Origin: Phoronis australis
Lineage: Eukaryota; Phoronida; Phoronidae
NCBI GenBank assembly: GCA_002633005.1
Contig: NMRA01000175.1
Location: forward strand, 314,742 to 378,741
Direction: 5' to 3'
Length of the DNA stretch: 64,000 nt
Positions within the stretch are counted from its first letter, which is position 1, and each line of letters starts with the position of its first letter. Position numbers and translations under genes: made by a program. The notes beneath the pieces were generated by a model, which did no database searches, had not been told where the DNA came from, and worked only from the letters and a program-made list of their open reading frames with translations. This document shows, in pieces, positions 1 through 10,400 of the stretch.

Positions 1-1265
1 TTTGCTGAGCCAACCAAAACATGTCTGCCCAGTGACTGGTTGAAGCTTACATGAAACATTTAAAAGTCCATGGCAGATGGAAAGTCTTATGTTAATGATG
101 CGCGTTAATGATGCCCAGTGACTTTTTTTCAACAAACACTGTAATTAAAACAGTATTACTTTGTTGTTGTTGTGGCAGGGTTGACTGTTACCTTACACTG
201 TGTCTGCTGAGTAACTACCTTGCAATGGTCAGGGGAGAATCTGAGTTACCAGTTTTAACTTACGGTTTCATTGTTTCATCAGAATGTCCCTTCGTTTTAT
301 TTGTTTTAATTGGAAAGATATGGTATACTTTCACAGAGTACTTTTCTTTTCTAAGTTGTCTGGAACTGTTGTTTGTTAAACATGTTCTGGGCTGATCTTC
401 GTGGCTAGTTACAAAATTCAGAAATATATCTGGTCCACCTGGGCCTGTTGCATGAAAAATGATTTATAGCTTAAGTCAGAAATTTAGGCCTTACGCTCCA
501 CGCAACTGTTCCTGAAAAATAATGAAATCTCATGTGAATAAAATTGCAAAGTCTTTGAAAATCTACACATAACTGATAATTACTGATGTAATTTCTATAA
601 ATTATTTCTGAACTGTGATGATTTCATGATTACTTGGCTAAACCTTTATTCAACAATTTGTCTTAATTTCTGTCTTAATTCCAAAATCACCTTTCATGAA
701 ACGGAAGCCTAGATTCCTGGATTTTTGTTTTTTATATATTTTATAATAAGGTGCTGAGCACTACTTTTCATGAGGACTCTTGATACTTTCATGTTACCTT
801 CTCCACTTTCATGTTCTCAAGTTCAGTTAGAGCACACGGAAGTGAGTTAAGTGCCATCTTGTTAAAATCAACATGAGATAATTTGATTTGGTTTTCCCTG
901 TAGTAGTAACGGTAATCACTGGGACTGCCATTTTCGGTTTACTAGTTGGACAGTTTGGTTTTCAATAGTTTCAATTTCAATCTAGTTTTAACCAGTTTTT
1001 GTTATAACGCCATTTAAAACAACCTCTAGCCTATTGTCGTTCGATACAGGGTTTTGGTGAGTCATTTCTGCGGCCGCCTTCTGGGGTTACAGAATTTTGA
1101 TAAAAACATCCACGGTTATCCGCTTCACTCATTATGGCCATTTTTGATTTTTCCCCTCGTAGGATTTGAATTAGAACCATTCACCTTGTGTTTTTCAGTC
1201 CAACACTCTCACCACTTGACTACCGAGGAATTTTGCAAGGCATTTAGGCTAGCTTTGTGTTTCAG
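1..1265. other. MAP3K1: MAP3K1 upstream intron (no exon recognised)
   Basis: AT-rich sequence with no conserved peptide in any frame. It ends at the acceptor of exon A. The short open frame near 108-395 is low-complexity and hydrophobic and shows no family resemblance. A tRNA-like repeat head lies at 1153-1230 on the minus strand. Confidence 0.6.
1153..1230 (-). repeat. tRNA-like repeat head (SINE candidate)
   Basis: Read on the minus strand, the segment has paired ends (CTCGGTAG with CTACGAGG), an A-box-like TAGTCAAGTGG and a degraded B-box TTCAAATCC. It resembles a decayed tRNA or the head of a tRNA-derived SINE inside the intron. A functional tRNA is unlikely because the T-arm carries an insertion. 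Confidence 0.4.
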
Positions 1266-1439
1266 GCTAGCTCCATCTTCAGGACTAGGTCGTTCCAAGA
1301 GAACCCTACTGTAGGAGGCCTTCGCAAGGCAGCCATATTAAGGAGTGGTTCATTCCATGAGACCCCATTCACACGTAATGTAGTGAACAGACCCCTGTCG
1401 CCAGGCATACCAAGGCGAAGGATCTCTCCTTCAAATTCA
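1266..1439 (+). CDS. MAP3K1: MAP3K1 exon A: Arg/Ser/Pro-rich N-terminal linker
   Basis: 58 codons, phase 0 to 0, between an acceptor TTTCAG and a donor GTAAGT. The peptide contains a run of RS, SP and RRR motifs (ends RRRISPSNS). This matches the basic Ser-Pro region just before the SWIM domain in vertebrate MAP3K1. It is the first exon I can support; earlier coding exons are presumably to the left of position 1. Less certain than the later exons because conservation is low here. Confidence 0.75.
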
Positions 1440-4400
1440 GTAAGTTCATCTAATGCATTGGTATTTGATAAGATTGCGACTGCAACAAGACTTGTGCTTG
1501 GATAATAGTAACCCTTGTCAATTGGAAATAGCAAGAAACTTACCTTTTTCTTCTGAAGTCGGATATTGTTATAGCTCCGTACCACGTCATCTTTGAAAAC
1601 CATTAGTTTGCTTCGTGTTGTGTGATGGAACCCTTCGTTGTGATTTGTAAAGCGACGGTTTACCATTCCTAATCACACGTAATAAACTAGAGACGGAATG
1701 GAGATTATTGGCTGCTTTAACTGGGAGATTCAACATCACTAAGTTCCTGTATTTCAGTTTGAAACTTGCACTTTGACCTAACTAGCATGGCATAGAAGTA
1801 CAACTGAAACACGCCTTCTGTTTTGTTCTGTAATATTTCTGTCTGAAACTAGTTATGCGTGGTCTACAAAGGATTGTATGACAGCACTATGTTGTGCTAG
1901 TGTTGCATATTCCTGGAATCTCCAAAAAGTCGAGTTTGAGTTCGTATCTAAAGTAGGTGCTTCACATCTTCAATGGGCATAATTATACTAGCCATAGGTA
2001 CGCAGAGTATGAATTAGAACAATTGTAGAAACTCATTCCCGACGTCCGTTATTTGAAGTAGTAGTCATAGTTGTATTTCCTTCGTCCCCTGTGGAGCATC
2101 AGACTAGTCTGACAGTTTTGCCTAATTAGCATGACACCATGGTGTTAATTACCTTTGACCTCTCACTTCCTACAGTTTACAAAAGGTAACCTGGCTAGCG
2201 GCCGAAGAACTCCTTCACCCAACATGGCCGCTGACACTGGTGACACAGCCAAGAAGCGTGTTGACAAGGTGTTGCGCGCACGACTTTACCTTCTCCAACA
2301 GATGGGGCCCAATTCATTCCTCATTGGAGGCGACAATCCAGACAACAAGTACAAAGTCATCATCGGGCCTCAGGTAGGTGGACAGATGTCGGGCGTATTC
2401 ATGGGTTTCAAATCTGATCGAGAAATCATACTCTTTAGCTTCACATTGGGCTGTTAAATGTAGACAATATAGTGGAGTGTGGTGCATTAGTACAAAATTT
2501 TCTTTCAGAGGAAGAAAAGCTTGTTTTCCGTGTTCCAAGAATTTGAGAACATGAGGAGTACTGTGAACTTTGCATCCATCAGTCGTTGTCACAGCAACAT
2601 AATGTTTAGTGCATGTTTAACTCTGGACTCTACTGGGAGGTTGCGTGCTTACTCACTGGACCCTGAGGAGGTCTTATGCCACATTAGTTCACCTTGCTCT
2701 GTGCTGGTCACACCGTGTCACTTTCTGTTTCAGACTTGCAGCTGTTGTCGACCCCACTGTGTTCATCTCTTGTTCATCATGTTGCGTGTGTTCCAAGTGC
2801 GTGAAAACGACGCCCTCTTGTGGAGTAAGCCCCTGAAGAACTATGAGGCGAGTTGAACATTAGTGCCGTTACTTTGTTCCAGTGATTGTCAGGCACACGT
2901 GACGTATGCTAAAACTGTTGGATCCGTCATCTCATTTAGTTTTCAGTTCTGTCACCTTCAATGAACAAGTAACAAAACATCAAATGCAAATCAATTGTAA
3001 TTCCTGGAAAGTAAGCATTGTTAATTGTTGTGAAAGTCATCAATGTTCTTATCTTGTCAACATTTTCTGTGTGTTGTCATTGAGGTATGAGTCTTATGAA
3101 TTTGCAAATTTGATGTAAGGCTGCTGTATATTATTGCTCGGTCCAATTCATTGAGATTCAGAAACGTTATATTTCTACATTTGTGATTCTACTCAGATCT
3201 CATCTTGTTAGTTTTGTTGTCTGGCGTTCTGTAAGACTGTTGTAAAGAATTTGCCATTTGCTTATTTGTGTTTTCTGTCCTCAGGTAGAGAACTTATTTC
3301 GTCTATACCACGCCCGACGTACGTCGCGGATAAAATCTCTGAAAAAGGCCGCCACTTCTGTTGCCAAACCGTCTAGCCCTCCCCCAAGTCCTTCGTCTCC
3401 CGACAGTGTAGCCAGTAACAACAGTGATGTTGGGTAGGTGGCGCTAGTGTCATAATGAAATATTAGAATTACTCGGGATTACTTTTAGTTTGGAACGTCT
3501 TAAGCTTAAATAGTGCAATTTATATTGTGCATTTGTGGGAGTGTGATTTTAAATTCAGTCGCACTTGTTTGTGCTTTATTCCTTGCCAGAAAACCAATAT
3601 TTTGTCCTAGTTATAAAAGCATTCCTAGGGATGTCAGCATAATCAAATTAACCGGTAAAAGTGATGCTGATAGCAGTCGTATTTTTTATCCTACCAGTCG
3701 CACTGAAGAAGAAACTTGTCCTATTTGTCTGATGGAGTTACTGGATGGGGAGGCGACTGTGGCTTGTGAGGGCGGCTGTCAAAACAAACTGCACCTTCAC
3801 TGCATAGCTGTGTGTAAGTTGAACTGTTCAGCTCATCTACTGACCCCCACACCTGGGTCATGTGTCCAGATCACTATAGTCATAACCATGGCAATAGTTC
3901 TATTCTATTTTCACATCACATTCAGCTAATTTCTGTGTTTCACATTTGGTGTGATGTAAGATGCGTGTTTCAGATTACACTAAATAATTGACATGCCAGT
4001 ATTATTTACCAACCTGTGAGAGCATGTTGTTTATTCCTGATACATCCTATAACGTGGCATAATGTAACTTGAACATTTTGTTCTAATACTCTTACAAAAT
4101 CTCTTTTTGAAGGCAGGGAAGAAAGCAGGCTTGCGTTACATTCACTAGCTTCCTGATAATCAACATGTATCAAGTAATGTTTTTTTTGTGTCAAGCCTGT
4201 CAGGTGGTGTAGTGGCCAGGTATATCTCTCATTCGGTTTGTTGCGATTGACTTGTGTGGTTTTGGATTTGAGGTTTGTCTTGACGAAGTGGTTCCTTACC
4301 AGGGTTCAGGGGTCTAACATCTGTACTGGAAAAGTGACCAATTACATGGCAGGCTTCGATTGAATTTAATAATTAGTTCTTGAATTGTGCGGTGTTGTCA

Positions 4401-7400
4401 TTTTAGGGTCTGAGCCGAGTCTGAGTTCGCAATTTGGCACTGGGCCCAGATGTTGTTCGCAAACATACTGTATTCATACCTTGGCAAGCACTCCCAAATT
4501 TTCAGAAAATTACCTTTGAAACATGCTCAGCTTAATACCTACTCGTTCAATTTGATGTTTCAACTTTGGTATGGAATGGTATGGTATGGTATGGTATGGT
4601 ATGGTATGATATGATTGACCCTAGTACTTTGGTTCAGTCACTTTGATTGAGTCGTTATCGATAATCATGTTTGGTTGTCTTGCAGGGTTCCAGCTGTGCC
4701 GCAAGCAGCACGACACGCTAATATGTCCGCTGTGTCGCATGGCGTGGAAGGGCAACATGGCAGAAATCAATGCTGAGTAAGTCGCGTGTATTCTGCAAAT
4801 TGTAGCAAAGGGAATGATAGTTATTGTTTAAGTCCAGTTATTGATTTAAGTCTAGTTGAACAAAATCGTGGTGCCTACTCAGCTTGTAAAATTTGGAAAA
4901 TGACATAAGTAATTTCTATGCACTAAAAAGGGTTATGGGATTACTAGGTTATAACAAAACGACTCAGTTTACAATCTCTCTGCATTCTGATCTCGTATGT
5001 TTGGCAACAACCAATAGCACAATAGCACTGTAGGTCATTTGTTTTGTGGGAAAATGTCAGAAAATGAGAATTTCATCCTGGAATATGAAACGTTTAGGAC
5101 AGACGTTGAAATACATTTGATAAAAGCATTTTACACTTTTGTTCTCACTATCTATATAAACTACCTAGGCTTCTCAACATCATGAAGCAGCATAGACAAC
5201 CTGAGAATAAACAAACAAATTCCAAGACTGTCTTACCTCTTGACTTGTTGCAGGCCCGTAGACAGTCCCATGTCGACGCCTGAGCCTGACATGCACCCAG
5301 ACTCTCGGGCCTCATCACCCCAGCCTGTGTCTACAGGTACAGAGAACCTGCTGCCACGCCCCGAGCCAATACCTGCTGAGTTTCAAGATATTTCCCGGCC
5401 CTGGCTTGAGGTATGGTTTTGCTGTCACAGTGGTGTAGCAGTTTTAAGATACTATTGCTGGGTTGTAAATAGTCATATGCTTGTTCAAGGTTACTATATT
5501 TGTGAACATTCAGTTCAGGTTCAGCTGAGGTTGTCTGGTGAAAATTACGAAATAATCAATTAGCAACTTTGAGTAAGGCATCTATTCCAGTCACACACAT
5601 CGGGTTTTTATAATGTTTAATGTTGTAATATTCTGGTTTATGCACCCAAAAAATCCATCGGGGCATTTTGTGTTATGCAAAATTTCTCACTCATTTAGGT
5701 TCTGCCAAACCTCTAGAATTTTATTAAAACACGTGGGTGATATCAGCTTGGGGTGCTTTTCTTCTCTTTATTCTTCCCAGTCTCTACTGTTGTTCTTCCC
5801 TCCTTTTTAGCTACTCAGTGAGGACCTCGTCTCCTGTCTGGTGTCACGTAACTGGTCGGTGCGGGAGACAGGTCTACGGCACCTGGCACGCGAGGTGATC
5901 GCCTCTCTCCTCCCAACAGTGGGTGAGGGGCGTCAGGGAGTGAACGTGTCTGTTGACAGACAGGAGATGGCCAAAAGGACGCTAGCCTGTTGCTGTAGTG
6001 TGCTGGCGTTCACGTGCTCAGACCCTGTCTACAAGGTGTTTGTGGCTAGCTTGGTAAGTGCTACTTATTCTAGGAAAGTAGTGGCTTTGTGGCTCAGTGG
6101 AGAATGTGGTCAATTCAGCCTTAAGTTGATAAGTTCAATCCACCAGTCATGTGGTTGACTGCATGTTCTTGAGCAATACGCTATTGGTTTTGTTCCAATC
6201 AAATAGAGGAAATTATGAAAATTGCTCTCATGATGACCATTCATGTGAAAACACTCCCCTCCATGTGTCTAAGATCATTTCACTTTTGTTTTCTAGAGGG
6301 CGCTACGCTCAGTGTTATCGTATACCCCGTGCCGGGATTCCAACAAACAATCAGTATTACAATCATTGCTCAAGCCCGTCATCGACGCAGTGCTGCTCAA
6401 GTGTGCTGACGGTAACCGCCGCACCAGTCAATTGTCGACATCCACCATATTAGAATTAGCCAAGGGCCAGGAGGGGGAGCTAGCAGTCGGCAGGGAAATC
6501 ACGAATCCAGGTATATATATATGCACAGCTACAGTACTTAACAAAACAAATATTTGATGTTGTAAAACTTTATGCAAAACTTGTGAGAACTGCCAAGATC
6601 AGAGCAAGATATTTGTTGAAATACTCTATGCTAGGAATCTGCTCGACAAGGACAATGGAAAAAAACAAATTGAACAGATATTTGGCGTTTACATAAATTC
6701 TTTCTGGTATTCGGAATAATTTTTCTTTGAATTTTTAACCTGTTGCATCTGCGCAATTTTTAGTGGCGTGCACATGAAGCAAATTAGCGATGATGAAAAT
6801 GTGTCATTGGTTGCAGTGGCATGTGTGTCAAACTGTCTGGTGTAAACATTTCAAGTGACTTATAAAACTAACTATTTTCTTAACGTTACTATATCTGCAT
6901 ATAAGTATTGCATGCAACATGGGCATTGTTGCAGGTGCTGATGGTCTGGGCGGAGTCACCTATGTGTTGTCATGCGTTACGGAGGACTACGAGGTGAAGG
7001 ACGTGCAGTGGCAATGGCTGCTGGGAAGGATTCACACCATCGACAAACTGGTCGAGGAGTTCCAACACGAGTTCCTAGTTGACGTGGACTCTCAGGGTGG
7101 CGATATCGACATTGAGAAATACGACGATATGACCTCATACCAGAAAGTGATGTCTGTGCTCAAGTTCTCACTGAAAGCACTGGATCATTCGCACACGCGG
7201 ATCGGTAAAACGGCTCGTCGCGTGTTCATTCGCACGGCACGCTTTGTGGTTCACATTCCCAAGTTGTTCAGAAAGGTGGAAGATATGTTGAATTGCTTGG
7301 ACGCTACCCTGCAGAGTCGTATGAAGCACCGTCTGTTGCTGATATTGAGTGAGTACCAGGGGCAAGGTGAGGAGCCTTCAGCTACCTCCAGTCCTATACC

Positions 7401-10400
7401 GGTACCCACTCCTGTGGGAGCACTGCCCTACTCCCCTCGTGGGGTGGAGTCAATACGTAACTCAGAGTCTCCCAGAAACACGATAATTATCAATAATTAT
7501 GTCACGGACAAAGTTGTCGTCGTTCGACCGGACGGTAAACATGGATTCACGCCCGTCTCATTGGCTTCGTCAGTGACACGGGACATGCAGAGAAGTGAAT
7601 CACCCCGTGATGATGGGACAGTGTCACCGCGATCTAAAGCCCGTCGACCAAATACTCTTGTTCCTCCGCAGAAACGTCTTCACTGGAAGTCTGCATTTGC
7701 CATGGCTACCAACCAGTCAGAACACTTGTTGGTGCCGCAGCCTCCTCCTGACCCCGTCGTCGAGGGCGACGATGAGGAGGAGCTGGTTGACAGTGCCAAA
7801 GAGCCTGTGTGCCGAGAGAGTTCTGGCGGGAGCAGCATGGGAAGTTTGGAGGAAGAAACTGTTGAGAAATCAGCGACGGAAAGTACGGAGAAAGAGACTC
7901 TGAAAGAAACTGTAGAGAGTGAAGACCCCCCTGTGGAGGAAGTGTGTGGCCCAGCAGTGCGGACCAGCATTCACTTCAGCGATGATTTCCTGGTGACATC
8001 ACACATTGGTGCTAACGGTGAAGTGACCACGTATACATCACAGAGTACAAACACAACGCCCACGCACACAACAGTGTATTCAGACAATGTCAGGGCACCC
8101 AGAGTTCTACCTCCAAAACCAATGAGCTACGCGGACAAATCCAAAGCCCCGTTGCCCCCTGACCCAAAGGAGTACACTCCCCTGCCCCCTCTGCCAGTTG
8201 TCCAAGTGTCTGACGCCAATGGTGACATGATTGACAGTCCAGACGAGCCATTCCCTCACCAGCTGAGCAGAGAGACTTCTATTGATGAGGTGGATGAAGG
8301 GTTTAAAATTGAAAATGAGCCCAGTTTCTACTTCTTGCGTAACCCGCCGGGGCTACTAAAGAGGAAGGCCATTTATTGTTCATGTGGGGGCAATGACGGC
8401 TGTTTGAACTGTGAGCAAATGTGGAGGTCAATGCTGGCAGATAGCAGTGTAGAGTATGAGTCGGAAACCTGTGATACACAGACAGAGGCCATGTCTGACG
8501 ATGATAATGACATTCGAGAAGAATTGACCTTCACTGATGATGACCTCAGTGACCAGGTGTCTGCTGGCCAGTCAGAGAGTAGTACTCCCGCTGTTGAGCC
8601 ACACTGTCGATCTTCATCATCACGGGAGTATTTAGAGACAAACCTGGATGATATCTCTGTTGACGAGCGCAGTATGAGTGTCGCACGGGTCAGCACATCG
8701 ACACCATCTGCAGTGAGAGTTGTAGGGCAGGCTTCTGGGGGGTGCAAGACTCAGGACAGTGGGATGGTGACGGAGGACTTCTCTGATTTGACACTGTCAC
8801 CGTCGACACCCGACGACGCTGTGTCATTCAAGAGTGAGGTGGCTGTGCTGTCGCCTCGTAATGGAGAGCCAGAGGAAGGTGAGTGAGGGCTAAAGGGCAA
8901 AGTTTAAAGGACAACTAACTGAACTGTTGATGTATGGAAAACCACTCATTGACTAAAGCTTCATTTTTTTGATAAAGAATTATTGTGCTTCGCAGTTATA
9001 ATTTTGCCTCACCATTGTGATGTACGTGGTGTTGATGGTCTACTGTGATTTCCAGACAACTGTCATTGTAAAGAAGAGGTTGAACTAGAAGAGGCCGTGG
9101 CACTGGCCAAGGCGATGGAGATCTCAGAGAAACAGGATGCACTGCCAATAGTGCCTGGGCTAAGAGGATGTCACGCAGGGGGAGACGGGGAGGAGGAGAA
9201 GACATTGGTGATACAGGTGCAGAAAGAGGTGAGTGGACTAGGGGCATACGTAGAAGTAGTTGGTTTACATCTATTTTATTTTAATTGTGTGTTTGTCTAC
9301 ATTGATAAATAATGTAGAAAATAAATCTGAAACTAAATAAGGCGATCCAGATCCTCCCAAGGATACTATTGTTTCACGAAATGTAGGACAAAGGATGTTA
9401 TTACATCCGAAAATTTCAGATTTCAGTTGATCCATTCTTGTTGTTTTATTTACCGATTTATATTCTACATTAATACAGATGTCATGCATGGTTTTTCGCT
9501 CTGTAATGGATTCATGCTGTAATGCTCAGCTGTGTTGAGGCTCATTTTATTTGTCTGTCAAATGACATGCTTGCTTTAATTGCTAACAAAGTGTCAATCT
9601 TCCAGGATGGTAGTACTGATGGCCATGCCCCTAAGGAGTACAAGGAGAACAAGCAGTGGGTGAGGGGCGAGATGATAGGGACGGGGGCGTTCAGCACTTG
9701 TTACCAGGCAAGAGATGTACAGACAGGAGTGCTCATGGCTGTCAAACAGGTACAACAAGACAAGTTTCCGTGGAAACATAAACATTTAGTGCATGTACGG
9801 ATTTAGAGGGTGAGGGGGTCGTTCCCTCCTGATATGACCACGAAAAAAAAATATTGCATAGACTACTGATTGTAGGGCTAACATGAACATTTTGTTCTTT
9901 GGACATTGTTGCCCTGTACTGTCATCCTGGATGCGGCAGTGTATTGTATTCACAATCTTGCCTGATCCATGTGAAATACACGTGATATGAGTTTGAAAGG
10001 TAAAATTTTGCATTATGGAGGCACAGAATTACAGACATGCATGCATCTGCCAAACTTGGCTGGTCAAATTATCATGGTATAATTAGAAATTTTAATTGAA
10101 TGTGTGGTTAACATTTTGATCGCATCTGTCGCCTAGAACCAGGCCGCTACTGACACATGCGTAGTATGGAACTGACTGGTTCCTTTCCATTTAGACACAT
10201 GCGTAGTATGGCACTGACTGGTTCCTTTCCATTTAGACACATGCGTAGTATGGCACTGACTGGTTCCTTTCCATTTAGACACATGCTTAGTATGGCACTG
10301 ACTGGTTCCTTTCCATTTAGACACATGCGTAGTATGGCACTGACTGGTTCCTTTCCATTTAGACACATGCGTTATGACTGCTTGTCTCATGTTTGGAAAA

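Noticed and set aside
1153-1230. Functional tRNA gene
   Set aside because: The T-arm is disrupted and pairing is poor; a repeat head explains it better.
1262-1666. 134-codon minus-strand frame opposite MAP3K1 exon A
   Set aside because: Overlaps a plus-strand exon with good splice sites and family-like sequence; no recognised domain.
7680-7970. Minus-strand and shifted frames inside the long MAP3K1 exon (7168-8747)
   Set aside because: Shadows of the well-supported plus-strand exon; Ser-rich composition mirrors its acidic codons.
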